Assembly (NCBI GenBank): GCA_016169945.1
Contig: JADLSH010000390.1
Coordinates: forward strand, 310,001-374,000
Reading direction: 5' to 3'
Source: Trachythela sp. YZ-2020
Taxonomy: Eukaryota; Cnidaria; Anthozoa; Malacalcyonacea; Clavulariidae
Length of the DNA: 64,000 nucleotides
Positions 1 to 13,300 of this stretch are shown piece after piece. A program made the translations under genes and the position numbers. Each line of letters opens with the position of its first letter. Position 1 is the stretch's first letter. Under the pieces are notes generated by a model, which was not told the origin of the DNA, made no database searches, and was given only the letters and a program-made list of their open reading frames with translations.

Positions 1-723
1 ATGCAACCTGATACACCAGACATACTACACTGACTACACTATATACTTCCGGCTAATATCTAGCCTGCGTACAGTACTGGTAGTGAGTCTCAGTATTGGT
101 AGTAAGTTGACGGCATACATGTTTGCGTGAATCCGAAAATGAATGTATGTAAACGGAAGTGCCTGATCTGCAATGATATATATAGTGACTAGTGTACGCT
201 CGGCTACAGTGCTTGACTATAAAAGAGTAAAGCTGAAAGTCTCACCATGCAAGATATATCATTTTCGCTTTGATATTCCTTTGTACATTAGATTACCTTT
301 CAACAAAATTAGTATCTTTTTATCTTTTTAATATCTTTTGTAGAGTTCTTATTAATTGAAGTTCAACGCAAAGAATAATATACTGCCAATCCAAGATTCA
401 ATATTCGTGAATCTTGTTCTTGACAATTTCTCGTGTCCAACAAATATATTTCTGTGCGAGCAATTTCTGCTTTGACTTTATTAAAATTAGTATTTAGTTG
501 TATTTTTTGTGATATGCAATAAAAAAGTGCGGGCACACACGAGTTTTAGATCGAAAAAAGGGCTTTTTTGACTTTGGCCTACGCTACTTTGGCGTAGTCT
601 TTGTCTGACTTTTCCAATTAGCGACACATTATTACCCCCTTACGCAAACCCGCCAAAGTAACACGTGGTTGCTAATTAAAAAAGTCGAACAAACATGGCT
701 GATTTTATATAAGTCATTAGAAA
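1..723. other. Gene-free upstream stretch with an imperfect inverted repeat
   Basis: I see no supported coding exon here. An imperfect inverted repeat pairs about 599-625 with 671-697, and inside it a shorter pair (about 585-594 with 650-659) repeats the idea, so the stretch may be a degenerate hairpin MITE. The rest is plain AT-rich sequence. A TATA-like string at 704-712 lies only about 12 bases before the ATG at 724, too close to be its core promoter. Confidence 0.35.
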
Positions 724-1011
724 ATGGTTACAACTAAAAGATGCGTGTGGGGGACCTGTAAAAACGATTCGCGGTATCCACAACGAATTAAGCGCAATAG
801 TAATGGAGACGAAGTGTTTTTCTTACATTTTCCTGGCGCTAAATATCACAACGCGAAGCGAGAACGTTGGATACGTGTATGCAACAGAGGCGATGACTTT
901 AATTGCACGAACCATAGTTACATATGTAGCATTCATTTTGTGGGAGGAAATGGTCCTACGTATCAACATAACGACCCTATACAAGCAGTGGAATGTAGGG
1001 CTAGGAGAAAT
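724..1011 (+). CDS. THAP-type zinc finger exon (first of three THAP exon sets)
   Basis: A single coding exon of 96 codons with the layout of a THAP DNA-binding domain, a C2CH zinc finger: Cys7 and Cys12 (C-x4-C), His-Phe-Pro at 35-37, Trp49, then Cys68-x2-His71 followed by Phe72. THAP domains bind DNA in transcription factors and in P-element-type transposases. The ATG at 724 is the first one in frame and lies just before the first zinc ligand. The frame runs on to a stop at 1047, but a strong donor (GTAAGT at 1012) after a whole number of codons suggests splicing in phase 0. I find no downstream exon that must belong to it. It could be a separate THAP gene, a transposase relic, or an alternative 5' exon of the gene at 7391-22022. 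Confidence 0.65.
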
Positions 1012-3031
1012 GTAAGTATTTTTGTTGTAATGAATATTGGAAGGTGAATATGTAGATAAGTAAGGTACTTGTCAGGATTTTGGGTTCACCAAAATTTCAC
1101 GCTGGCTATTGAAACCAAACCAAGTTTTAACCTATTTCAAACAAAATATTTTCCATACCCTATGTCAGACACAGCCAATAAACAGTCAATTAAAGCATCT
1201 TGAAAAATCATACTCAACTTCAGCCAAAAACAAGTCAAAAGCCATACCCTTTGGGGTGGCACATACCTATACAAAGCATCTTATATGGGACTATGGGGTA
1301 CCTCCCTGCCCTTACAAAAAAATCCAATTGGAATTCCAATGGTCCCATCTTGTTTTGTGAATCCTGATTTTCAAATATCTACAGGATCAATGAGTAATCA
1401 AATAACGTTACAAGTATAGTATTTGTATTTGAATGTTTTTTTAAGAACAGTTTCTAACAATAGGTCCGCAATCGGTGAGGCATTACCTACCTGAATTTTG
1501 AGGCCTGTATATTATACATAATCGAAGAAAAGGAATTAAACTTTCATGTGACTTGCAATGAATGTGGTACAAAATAGCATAAAGACAGCTAGTACTGCAG
1601 CCGTTTGACACCAAATTGTCTGATAAAAGCCACCAGAAAGCCATTCAGTGTGTTAACACTACAACATGAATTACATGAAGGTACTGTACATGTATGAGTC
1701 ATATGACTTGTCTAAATTGAAGTTGCATTGTGTAAAGGCCTGTTCACAGGCCTTCCCAGGAAGAATATGGTAGGGGTGCAACCAATCACACTCCTTGAGC
1801 TATCTAGGCGTGCAGTGGAGTGTGGTCAATTTTTCATTCCCTGCATGGTCAGCAGGCTGCACAGCTTTTTTAAAAGTGTTTAATAATGGTTAGCGACTAG
1901 ACTAAAATCTGGTTATAGAATGTTAAAATATGAAGCACAGCTACCAGAGAATATGACAAAGTAAACACTAAAAAAATAAAAGAGCTTAGAAGACGTCTAA
2001 TTTCTGGCGATTTGCGCTGAAAAGATAAAATATTATAGTTTTGTTGCTTGGCATTGTAGCCTAATTGAGCTTATCGAGACGTGCGATCAATCGCACTTCT
2101 TAAGAAGCCCTGCATGGCGTGTGTCAAGGTGTGCATGTGCGATCACACACCATTCCCAGGAAGGCCTGTGTTCTCTGACAGTTCTCACAATCTGATTTGT
2201 CAGATCCCATTCTCCTCTTGACATATGTGATTTCTTGGATTTGCTGACAAGAGTAAGGCTAATTGGCTTATACCTGGTGAAATCACATTACCAGTGCCTC
2301 AATGACTTATGCAAACACTTATATGGCTGAACTTCAATAGATTGCATGGATTTATATAGTATTAAAACTATATAGTACCGCTTATATAATATTAAAACTA
2401 TTATATAGTATTATACATATGTACTAAATATTATTATTATTATAAATATCTGGAATATATTGGCTATAACTTCCATGGAGAATAGTATGTAATTTTACCT
2501 TGTTTTCTGAGCTGGCAGACATAATCACTAAGTTAACACCCTTAATTGTAAAGCCACAGAAGAGTAAAAAGCCACAGAATAGTAAAAACCCAGAGAATAG
2601 TAAAAACCCAGAGGTAAAAACCGTTAATATAAAGTCAAAGAGTTAATCAACAATCACATTTATGTAATATAAGCATTGGAACGATTGGAATGATTATATT
2701 GGACTTGGAAGTCCACGCGGGGGACCGCGCGAGTAAGTTCAAATCCAAACAACCTGATTGGTCCATTTTGAATCTCGCGCGTGTTCCTTACACGAAAAAC
2801 GCGCGATGTCAACAACGAAATAGCAAGAAAAATGGCGGTAATTTTGTATTAATACTAAATATAAAAGTTTGAAATCTTATATATGTTGTACGTCTGAATA
2901 TTAACAATATGCCAATCCTGACCAGATATAATAATTCATCTAAAAGTAAAAGGAGAGGATGTATTGAGGATGAGACACCGATAGCTCCCAAGGAAAGAAA
3001 GAAGGTGGGCATAATGGCATATTATGTTTTA
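1012..3031. other. Non-coding stretch; possible MITE at 1072-1370 and short tandem repeats
   Basis: No supported exon. At about 1072-1370 the ends look like short inverted repeats (TCAGGATT at the left, its complement AATCCTGA at the right), which would fit a CAGG-type non-autonomous hAT element, but the match is short. About 2340-2450 is an AT-rich tract with repeated tatatagtattaaaac-like units. About 2551-2625 is a degenerate tandem repeat with a unit near 18-19 bp (ccacagaatagtaaaaa). The open frame at 2690-2872 has no recognisable domain. Confidence 0.35.
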
Positions 3032-3310
3032 AAAATATCAAAAATTTTCTCGGCATCTCGTTCGATGGGATTAATAGTAGAATGTGTTAGTAGATGGAAT
3101 ACTCGAACGGAAATTTATATACATTTTTTAGAACTAGCCAGGAGCAGTTGCGAAAAATGCAACTTAGGCCCTCAGACAGGAATTGATTTGAACCTAGGAA
3201 TTGAACCTTGATGGCTTGATCTTGGCTAGCTTGATCTACTATTAAATTCTATTAAACACGTTCGACTATTAATCACATCAAACGAGATTACGAGAAAAAT
3301 CTTGATATTT
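3032..3310. mobile_element. Element with inverted ends around a reverse-oriented SINE 3' half
   Basis: The ends are imperfect inverted repeats: about 3032-3070 pairs with about 3275-3310 through aaatatcaa plus the string near tctcgttcgat. The interior, read on the minus strand, matches the 3' half of the tRNA-derived SINE at 3366-3485, and the same unit recurs at 38765-38950. Either a SINE inserted into a TIR element or the composite itself is mobile. The ORF reading through it (2909-3211) is not a gene. Confidence 0.5.
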
Positions 3311-3365
3311 ACCCATACATCATATACTGGCATCACTCCGATCATATATATACCCAACTTGTGGT

Positions 3366-3485
3366 AGATGCTCAGCAGCTGGACTCAGTTGGTTAGAGCG
3401 CTGCACCGGAATTGCAGGGCCGCATGTTCAATTCCTGCCAGAGGGTGCAACTGCTCCTGGCTAGGTCTAAAAAATGTATATACAT
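3366..3485 (+). mobile_element. tRNA-derived SINE
   Basis: The head is tRNA-like. An A box lies at about 3382-3400 (ctcagttggttagagcgc), then an anticodon-stem-like segment, then a B box at about 3424-3438 (gttcaattcctgcc). A non-tRNA body shared with 3130-3240 and 38765-38900 follows. Pol III transcription from the internal A and B boxes is known for such SINEs. It is not a tRNA gene: the acceptor stem does not close and the body continues past the T arm. Confidence 0.7.
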
Positions 3486-3774
3486 TTTCTTACTAACATG
3501 TTCTTCATATAATTATTATGTTTGTTTACATTTTTGTAGGTTAAATTGTTCAACAGTTGTACTTGTACTAAGTACTTGTATTTTTAATATATACAGTAAA
3601 TATTATAAAGTGTATAGGCTTGTGCATACTTTATTGTATACAGTTGTGTTGACAAACAATTCACATAGATTTGCAATTCTATTTGTGGACAATATTGACA
3701 TTTATTGACAATGTGTCTATGAAATACTGTAGTGTAAATGAAATAGAGTAAGAAACAAACTCCAAATAAAATAG

Positions 3775-4262
3775 AGATGAGCCGATATTAAAAAGATCCA
3801 ATTTCCGATACCGATTGTTCAAGAGCCGATACATGTCCACCATCGGCCAATACATCGGGAAAACCGATTATTGGTTTACCTGATGCATTTTAGTGTTTTA
3901 CTCTACTTAACTTGCAAATTTTGCGATGAGAGGTTGCCATAAAGAAAACTCTCTATTTTGAGCACAACAAAAGTACAATACAAACAGAAAATAGGCAAGT
4001 CTTACCAACTGCGGATGCTTCCTCTCGCCCAAAATAATGTGTCACGTTTTCGCGTAAAAAATTCAGGGATGCGACTACATTCCTAACGTCGTGAAATCCA
4101 CATCTTGGGAATGGCGACATCAATTAGTTTGCGGGAAATTATGCTGCGACTATTATATGCTGAGAAATTATAACCGATCCGATAGTGAACGGCAATCGGC
4201 CGATTGTGATAAAAAGTAGCCGTTAATTGGCTCTTCCGATATTTTGCCGATGATCTTTAGAA
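3775..4262. mobile_element. Probable non-autonomous DNA element with gccgat-rich inverted ends
   Basis: Both ends carry repeated gccgat/atcggc strings in opposite orientation (about 3778-3890 and 4170-4250), with an AT-rich interior and no coding potential. It resembles non-autonomous hAT-like elements whose termini contain gatgggccgat-type strings. I could not identify a clean target-site duplication. Confidence 0.35.
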
Positions 4263-4289
4263 TAAAAGTTCCATCTTGAAGCTCAATAT

Positions 4290-4368
4290 TTGAGACGAAA
4301 CAAGAGGACACCAAATTCAGTTTTGTGTCAATTGAATTGTGTGTCCTCTTGTTTCTTCTCAAATAGGT
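4290..4368. repeat. Short hairpin (inverted repeat)
   Basis: About 30-base arms (4291-4320 and 4337-4367) pair around a short loop; the shared arm string includes aagaggacac and its complement. It is followed by a sequence ending in aataattgttttattta near 4446-4465, related to the hairpin MITE family seen at 22945 and 24396. Confidence 0.5.
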
Positions 4369-4804
4369 TGAGCATGATGAAACCTGAGGTGGATAACACA
4401 AACAGACGCCATTATAATTTTTCATATGCGAAAAAACAAAACTCAATAATTGTTTTATTTATTTAACATATATAAAAAACATCTGCACCTGTGGGTTAAA
4501 TTCTTCAAAATAATGACAAATTTATCTTGCCATTCGCAGGAAATGAATAATACCATTTACCTTATAATACCATTTACCTTATAATACCAGTGAGACCAGA
4601 TATTCTTCTATATATATGTAACTTTGCTGCCACATAACCATGTATTTATTTAACTTTGCCAATAAACATGCTAGATATAAACACACAAAGGACATATACT
4701 GTATGTAGAACATAGATATTCTAATGGCAGGGAACACGCTACAGCTTTCGCCAATTACAGCGGCCCTTTATACATATACAATACGACGTCACAAACACTT
4801 TAAA

Positions 4805-6150
4805 CTAATAACAACACAATATTTCACAGGACAGATTACGAGACTTGTTACAAGACAAACATATAGATTTCCATGTTCTTGCATCATCTGCGTCATATAC
4901 TGTTTCTAATGCTAATTTATAGTAGAGGAAAAGTCCATTTTTGAACTGACTGAGGCTGGTGTTTTTGCCTGTCAAGTCCTTCGGTAGTACATTCCACAGT
5001 CTGGTAGATCTATTTAAGTACGACTTCTGGAAGGTGGTAGTCTTGTACCGTGTTGTCACGAACGTCAAATGGTCAGGATCGGATGATCGTGTCAGGATCG
5101 GATGATCAACCATCTTCGGTGGTTGGCATTGGCTGGTGAAGACAGGAAATGTTCATTAGTTTGTAGTATACCACCATGTCCAAGAATTCATGCCAGTAAC
5201 TCAATGGAATAAGATCTAATAGTGAAAGTCTCTGGCTGTAGTTTGTGTCGCAGCGCAATTGCGCAAAGGTAGATCCAAGACATACTTGGTCGCGCGTCGT
5301 TGAAGTCTTTCCGTGTGTTGGATTAGACTGACAGTTTGTGGTGCCCAGATTTGAGATCCGTAGCATAGCTGTGAACGAACGAGAACTGAGTGAGACGAAC
5401 TGCGCTGTCCTTGATGTCGAACGTATCCTGGTGTCTTGGAGGCTTTGGCGCACTGATACTCAACATGTTTAGACCAAGTTAGGTCAGATGATGTTAGTAT
5501 TCCAAGATCACGCCCACAGTCCGTGCTTTCTATGACGGTGTCATGTAGCGTATACGGGTAGATGACTTTGTAGTGCTTACGGGCGACTCTCAACACTTTA
5601 CATTTTCCTACATTTAACTCCAGGTTCACGTCGATCGAGCTTTCCTCGACGTTTGAAAGGTCATTCTGCAGAGCGGAAGCATAAGAGCTGGAATTGATGG
5701 TCTTGAAGATCTTGGTATCATCAGCAAATGTAGCAATCCTTGAGTTACTCACAGCGTTGGAGAGATGATTCTCATACAGCAAGAACAACATCGGACCGAG
5801 GATCGACCCCTGTGGCACTCTTGATGTTACTGGAAGTGGTCTCGACGTTGCTCCAAGAACGGTTGTTTGCTGAACCACTCGAGAACGCTCCCTTCAAATC
5901 CGAATTCGCGAAGGCGATGTAATAACTCCATGTCCAAATAAAGTACGTCAATCTGCTTGCCACGATCCAACTCACGGCCTATATGTTCGAGAACTTCAAT
6001 AAGTTGAGTGATGCACGATTTCCCAGGCATAAACCCGTTTTGACAAGGATTTATCTGTTCATATACGTGATACTTGATGTTATTGAATACACAACGTTCG
6101 AGAACCTTGGAGATGAGTGATAACAGTGATATATCACATTGTGCAATAAT
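4805..6150 (-). pseudogene. Broken non-LTR retrotransposon (LINE) reverse transcriptase
   Basis: Three overlapping minus-strand frames together read as the middle and C-terminal part of a LINE reverse transcriptase. Upstream (about 6150-5900) is the segment with LSLISKVLERC and FMPGKSCITQL. Then come the PQGSILGP motif (about 5818) and the catalytic FADD box (5728-5717). The C-terminal region follows, with NRSTRLWNVLPKDL near 5010. Such enzymes copy LINE RNA into the target site. Frameshifts divide it into frames 5827-6030, 5216-5878, 5106-5453 and 4805-5113, so it is dead. The 5' ORF and endonuclease are missing, as in ordinary 5'-truncated copies. The C-terminal WNxLP region suggests a CR1/jockey-group element, without finer assignment. 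Confidence 0.85.
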
Positions 6151-6465
6151 TTACTTCACATTGCACCTGTGGATATCTTTGTACAATAATGATTTCGTCG
6201 AACCTTTGTAATTGTAGATGGTGCCTTGGTCTATTGGCTATTTACCCGGAAAAGTTAGGTGGTGATATTTGCTATAGTTTAAAAAGAAAAATACTGAAAA
6301 CTACTGTTTTGCTGGAAAAAATCCCTTTAAAAACTTAACATCCGGGATACTACGGAAATAAGCTAATGCTCCTGGCAACGCGGTAGCAACCGGAAAAAAA
6401 TTAAGTGTTATTTACGTTTCAAAGTACTTTTACATATACAAAGTTAAAGGAGATTTTAAAAAGAA

Positions 6466-6897
6466 ATGCCCAAAGTCTGTTCAGTTCCCCAGTGTGGAGC
6501 TACTACCCAAAACGCTCGAGACAGAAGTTTTCATCAATTTCCACAAGATGCGAGCTTGAGATCTGCTTGGATAAAACGAATAGGAAGGGAACATTTTCAA
6601 CCAAGCAATAACTCCTCCGTTTGCTCATGTCATTTTGGAGAAGAACATTTCAGGCGGCCAAACAACGAAACTCCCGCTCAATTTAGAAAAGCTACACTGA
6701 AACCAGGAAGTTTGCCAACTTATAATTTGCTAGACTTTCCAGAGTCGTTCGCCCAGACTTGTAGTGGCAAGTCTAATAATTTGTGTGAAGCCAGAGACAA
6801 GAGAAATCGTCGGCGAAATTCTCGCAAGTTTGAACGAAAGGTTAAAGCAACTTCAACAAGAAAGGTTTGTCGAAAATTATGGTCTAGTATAGATATA
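6466..6897 (+). CDS. THAP-domain protein or 5' exon
   Basis: A complete THAP domain in one exon: Cys5 and Cys10 (C-x4-C), Phe-His-Gln-Phe-Pro near 22-26, Trp35, Cys53-x2-His56 followed by Phe57, and an LKPGSLPTYNL block near 80-90 that matches the conserved AVPTIF-like end of the fold. The tail from about 110 is strongly basic (RDKRNRRRNSRKFERK), as in a nuclear localisation signal. Read without splicing it is a 143-residue protein ending at 6897. A usable donor (AAAG/GTTTGT, exon end 6864) after 133 whole codons would instead let it splice in phase 0. The ATG at 6466 is the natural start, with the first zinc ligand four residues later. Known THAP proteins bind DNA sequence-specifically; the target here is unknown. 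Confidence 0.75.
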
Positions 6898-7390
6898 TAA
6901 ACTCTATCAAGAGTAGAGATATAAACCTCTAAACATGCCATGTTACGGTCCTACCAAAGAATGCCCCGGGAATGTCGTATGGCCATGGGATCGCTCTATA
7001 TTACTATAGTCTATAATCTTTAACAATTTGCTCAAAGACAAAATATTTCATTAATAACTGCCTCGTTCTTCAAAACCAACTAAAACCACTTGTCAAATAG
7101 ATATAAAATATCATATTCTTGCGATTTCATCCATAATGTGAAGATTAATCTGTTTTGAAAAAGGAATATTCCTGTGTTTCTTTGTGTGTAAGTGTATGGT
7201 ATTCTACACAGACGCTTCGGTTGCCAAGATTAATCCATGCGTGCAATTGCGTCACGTGATATGTAGCGTGCATCTAAACAGAGGGCAGTCTGCCTTGGAA
7301 TTCAATACGAGCAGAGGTGTGTTTAATTATAGCTTGGCGTGTCAATGGTTGCAGTTTTAAATTTCTAGAGTCATTCATTTGATCTTCTTT

Positions 7391-10300
7391 ATGCCAGGCA
7401 GTAATTGCGTGCTATATGGCTGCTGTTCTAGCGGACGATATAACGTTTCATTATTTAAAATCCCAAGTCTACGTAAAGATGAGAGCGAATATACTGCAGC
7501 AATAAAGATTAAAGCCAGACAAGAATGGATCAGTGTTATATTGCAGAACAGGACACTTACACTTGAATTGAAAGAACGGATTGAGAAAAACAAAGTGTCT
7601 TTTTGTGAATTGCATTTTAAACCTGACTGTATTGTGGAAAGTAAGTTTGTTTTCTTTTATGTTATGCTATGCATCATATATTTTGATACACCAATGGTCT
7701 TTCATAGCCAAATGGCCTTTCATAGCTATATAGGCTTACAGTAACTTCACTGTACATTTTTGTACTCATGCTCGATAGGCTGCAAGGGGGGGGGGGACAA
7801 CTGAACAAGGACCAAATATCTGAGCTAGCTAGAGTAGCCATACCAGGACAACTGGACAAGTCAGTATAAGGTCAACGAATCGCTGTATGTGGAGAGAAAG
7901 ATAGATATAATAGATAGGTGTGTGGAGGAACATCTAAATACCCCCTTTTTAACATATGCATTCCCCTCAGGCCACCCCCCCCCCCCCCCCCATTGAATAC
8001 TATTTCCGAAAGATAATATTAACAAACTAAAGCAATACTAAACAAGCTATATGGCATATATGTATATATTGCTTTATTGGTTGGTTACTTTTAGATCCTA
8101 CAAGAAAGGGACTTGTAACAGGCAGTGTTCCAACAGAGAACTTGCCCTTGTTTCGTGGTAGACCAAGGGAATTACAATTATTCCAACCACCGGTGAGAAA
8201 TTTAATCCCACATGCTTCTGGTTTGGTTCAAACTACAGTTTAATTAAACTACCCAATACATAAACAGCATACTACGGCAGTGTATGTAATATGGTATTAT
8301 ACCTGAATGAAGTGCCTGAAGAGATAAATTTATTCACAAATTTGTATTGATAAGCCTGGATTAATCTAACTACTGTTTATTAAAAGTGATTCAGTGTTAT
8401 CCAGGACTAATTGCAGGGAATTAACATGTATGACAACGGCTTATTATTAAGGTGATGGTGCTTGTAATATTGTGTTGGGTCATGACACTTTATATGGAAA
8501 GGGTTCATCTGGTTTAATAGGGCAAGCCAGGCTTGTCAAAGTTCACCCTGCTCAAGTGTTGCAAACCTTTAGTTGACTGTTCTTCACCCATTAAGATTTT
8601 CTCCTTCAAAAGTAAAATTGTCCAGCATTAGACAGACAAAAATAATAAATTCTGGTGCATTTGGGGTGCAATTAACCTGTTAGTGGGTTATTTTTGTAAC
8701 CATTATTGTAAACAATGTGCATGGCAAACAATAAAATTGTCACTCATACTTACTTTACTGTAAATACGGGATTGTGTTGTCAATGTTGGAATTGCAGAAG
8801 CCCACCATGACCTGATGTAATTCTAGCCTCCGTTAGGGTGTATTAATTGCAGTTCAACTTAACATATAACAAAGGAGGGTGTATTGTACCTTACTATATA
8901 ATGGGTTAATCTGCATGAAATGGAGTACAAATTCTCAGGTTTCAGGTTTTATTGAATGAGGATGAACATCAAATCAATATAAAATTATTAAAGCTGAAGT
9001 TTGTGTTATCAACAAAAGGCGAAGACTGAGGATGAAAACATAAGGCCTTGATAATTTTTCATGATGTGAAAACCAAATTCAACAATTGTTTTCTCATTTA
9101 TTGAAAAGATAAAAACAGCAGCCAGTTGAACAATATGTGTAATTTCTTATCACCATATAACTTCTATCCACTGGATATTGTTCAAATGCTTGAGAATTCA
9201 GGTTACACAAAACCCATTTAGGGGACCGTTCATTATTTCAGGGTGGACAGTTTGGTGGGTGGGTTGGAGTTTTAAAAGGCTTTTACTTGTCTTGCAATTG
9301 AAAAGTATGGCAAATGAAGTTTTTTATTGATCAAGGAAAAATGTAAGGAACTGCTATCTATGATTTGAAATTTTGAATGTTTAACAATATTTATATATTT
9401 GAATTATAGAAGATAGGTTGTCTCTATTACCGTAATCTCTCTAATAAGCCTCCTCTCTCTAATAAGCCCCCCTTTCAGATGAAGACATTTATTAACCCCC
9501 CCCCCCCTCTCTCTAATAAGCCTCCCCTCACACAAAAACACAAGTGTTTTGATAAGATATTTTGGTTTTCCTTACACATTGTACTGTGCTTGAACAAAAT
9601 TATATCATTTTACATAAAAATAAATAAGCCCCCCTCACAGATAAGCCCCCCCCTCTCCAATAAGCCCCCCTCCAATAAGCCCTCCCCCCTCCAAAGGTGC
9701 CTGAAAGGGGGGCTAATACTAGAGAGATTACGGTATAGTAATATTTTATCATTGTAAAACATTGATATCATTTTAACAGGGGTGGGCCATGAATTTGTGT
9801 CCAATGACAGGGTGTGGGCCACTAAAATTAAACTATTTATTGTCCAGACCACCCCTCTGTTAAATTATGAATGCTCACTAATAACTCACATGGTTAAATT
9901 TTAAGCTAGAGTGACTGTGTTGTGGGAAAATACTTCACTCCTTCTGTTTCGTTTTGCGTCATTGGTATGACGTCATCGCGTGCGATAATTTTTATATCGC
10001 TCGCTATGACTTCAAACGTGCGATATGATGTCCATATTTGGTCAGCCATTGAGTTGATATGATAATTTCACCGTTGGCTTTTAGCCAATCAGAAATCATG
10101 AATTATTTTAAATAAATAAACAGAATCTATCATAATTATATCTATGGATATTCTGATGCCATCATTGGATGCCATAAGTACTCTTATTGCACGCTAAACA
10201 AAATGGCTTCCCCATTTACAGAAGATAATGAATCCGCAAATACGATAAGAGCGACAAAAGGAAGTAAAACTATATTCCAAGACTACCTAAAGGAAAATAA

Positions 10301-13300
10301 AATAAAATTTCCTGAGAAAAGCGAAGAAATAGCAGTTATTCTCCAGAAATTTTACTCCGAAGTGAGAAAGAAAGATGGCTCGCAATACACGAAGAATTCA
10401 TTGTGTTCGTTAAGATTTGGTCTAAACAGATATTTTAAGTCTCTTCTTAACATTGATATCATCAAGGATAACGAATTCGATAAAGCTAACAAAGAATACG
10501 AAGCTCAATGTGTAAATTTAAAGAATATTGGGCTTGACAAACCAGAGCCTAAACCCCCAATTTCTGATGCGCATATCAAGCAACTCTATGAGTGTGGTAT
10601 TTTTAACACTGATTCTCCAAGTACTCTTCAAAATAAAGTTTTCTTTGAAATAATGTTATTTTTCTGTCGTCGAGGAAAGAAGAAACTTCGCCAGCTTAGG
10701 AAAGATGACTTTGCTATAAAAATAAATCTGCAAGGACAGAAGTACGTAGTCGAGACTGGTGATACCATGAAATTGGATGATTGTGAGAAAGGGGGAATGA
10801 TGATTGAAACTGATAGCCACTTGTGTCCTGTGTATTCTTTGGAAAAATATTTAAGTCACCTAAATCCAGTGAATGAGTTTCTTTTTCAAAGACCAAGAGA
10901 AAATTCTTCATCTGACAGTATAGTGTGGTACGACAATATTGTTATTGGGGAAAACACACTTGGCAAGAAAATGAGAGTTCTGTCAATACAAGCAAGTCTT
11001 TCTGTTGAATATACAAACCACTCAATCCGAGCAACCACTATCACTATCCTTAATAGATCTGGTTATCTAGCAAGACACATTATCTCTGTGAGTGGCCACA
11101 AGCATGAGAGCAGTATAGAAAAGTACCGCAAGAGAACTGATCAGAATACCAAGACTGAAATGGCTAGTTGCTTAATGTCAGTTATTGAGCATACACAAAA
11201 ACTGCCAGAAATGCCTGTTGGTAATAAAAGCACTGCTGACACTTGTCCAAATCAGGTAGAATTTAATTGAAATTAACCACTTTCACATAATTTGTCCAGT
11301 GGAGAGGAATGTATAATGACAACTCAAAGAATGGGGGAATACACTCTCCCCCTGAAGGGTAAATTTTATGGTATAAGATAGGGTAAAATGGGATTTGCTA
11401 TATGTATACTAGACGGCCAGCCAGCCTCGAAAAAAGTGACTGTCGATGGCATTTTTTGTTACAAGCAGGAAACCACACTAAATGTCATCGGAGTGTGTTC
11501 ACTTTGACGGTGAAAGTGGTTGCCCTCCGTAATTATTCTATTTATGTAGCGAAATTGGAAGGTTTTTATAACGACATTTCGATAGATGGGATTCCATTTA
11601 AAAGCAGTTTTCGATATCATGGATTTATTGTAATTGGTTCACTGCCTAATTAGCATGTGCAAATTTCTCCTTTTCTTAATTGTCATAACTCAAAGTGACA
11701 TGCTAATGAGAAACATGGTATTACTGGCACTTGTTAAAATACCTGTGTGGAGGCAAGTTTCATTATAAAGATGGATTTATTAGAACGAGTGGTTACCCAA
11801 AGGCTTAAATTCGTAAATTATTGCGTTTTATTTCGAATATTTACCGATTTTGAAGGTCTATGTGTTATAGTGAAACTACGTGTTTGCGCCAACATGCTGT
11901 TTTTCAACCATTTACATTCCAAAACTCGACTGGCTCAACAGAAGTATATTGTGTTACACGGGTGGCAACCGGGCGTGTAGTACCGATTCGTATGTAATCT
12001 AAACATATGTGATTGTTGCCTGTCTGTAACACAACAAAAACATATTGTTGTGGCTTCTTTTTGAAAGGTCGTGTTTTGATGTATTTGCGCCATGTTTCTT
12101 ATTAGCATATCATTTTGAATTATACGAAAGAAGATTATCCAAATTTTACAAATGTTAATTAGATAGTCAGCCAATTAAAATAAAACACTGATATAAAACA
12201 CAGCATTCGAAAAATCCCATCCTTCGAAATGTTTTAGAAAAAACCTTCAAATTTTAGCACATAGATAAAAAAATACGGTTGGCAACCACTCTCACCCTCA
12301 AAGTAAACACTATCCTGAGACATTTTGCGTATTTTCATGCTTGTAACAAAAAATGCCATCGACAGTGTTTTCTAGACACTTTTTTCAAGCTTGGCCGGTC
12401 GTCTATACAGCTTGGTGTTGATTAAGGTGAGCACATGGAAAATATTTCTTCTGGTCAGCATATATATTTATACAGTTTATGATGACATTGATAGAAGACT
12501 GGTTTACAGGTTAGAGTATTAGTCTAGGTAAGGGTTGGGGTAAAGGATAGGGTTAGATCTTGCCTCAATGCTATGATAAGTTGTAAAAATGATGACCAGA
12601 ACAAATTTGAAAAGTAGGTACTACTCTCAAGAGTTACTGGGGTTGGGGGGAAGCACATGTGATAGGGTTAGCAACTTAGCATGTGCCCCTTACCACTTGA
12701 AGGTTGATGGTATTGTTTCCTAAGTTGATGGGTAACTCTGCTCTTGAAAACTTGTGTATTTAAAGTTGTGGTTGGTTCTCTTCTATGCTTGGAGGGTTTT
12801 TCTATGGGTACTCCAGTTTCCCTCTCACCAAGAACTAACCTTCCACTTTAGCAGGGCCCGTGATCAGACATTGGTCATATGGTGGCTGTTAGAGGGCCCT
12901 TAGTGAGCCTTTGACTTGGTCATGTTTGAGCTATGTCCTACGTAATTCAAATCTCAGCTGCTAGTAGGGGGTGATTAGCAACCCTACCTTTACCATGAAG
13001 TTAATATACAAGTTTGAAAAGTTCAATATTTTGTGAAATTCATTGCAAAATTTCACAGTATAATTTGTTACATGTAATCTGAAAATTTTGGTAATGTTTT
13101 GGTATGCTTGGCAATAAATATTAAGAACGTGCTTTGGAAACCTCTCTTATTAGATATTAGTCTGTGACTCTGGTGACTAGATATGGAATGCACAATTTTC
13201 ACTGAATAATAATAATGAATGTTTAATAATGCTAAAATGTTTATCCTTAAAAAATCTTAACCCATTTATCCTTACTTAATTTTATCCTTTGTGCCATAAA

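Noticed and set aside
704..712. TATA-like box before the first THAP exon
   Set aside because: It sits only about 12 bases before the ATG, too close for a core promoter with a 5' UTR; AT-rich background makes it uninformative.
3366..3450. Possible tRNA gene, and similarly at 31337-31398
   Set aside because: The acceptor stems do not close, the B box at 31345 is decayed, and both continue into SINE bodies.
11403..12409. The TIR element considered as part of the Crypton unit just upstream
   Set aside because: Cryptons have no terminal inverted repeats, and the ORF lies outside the TIRs, so the two are independent.
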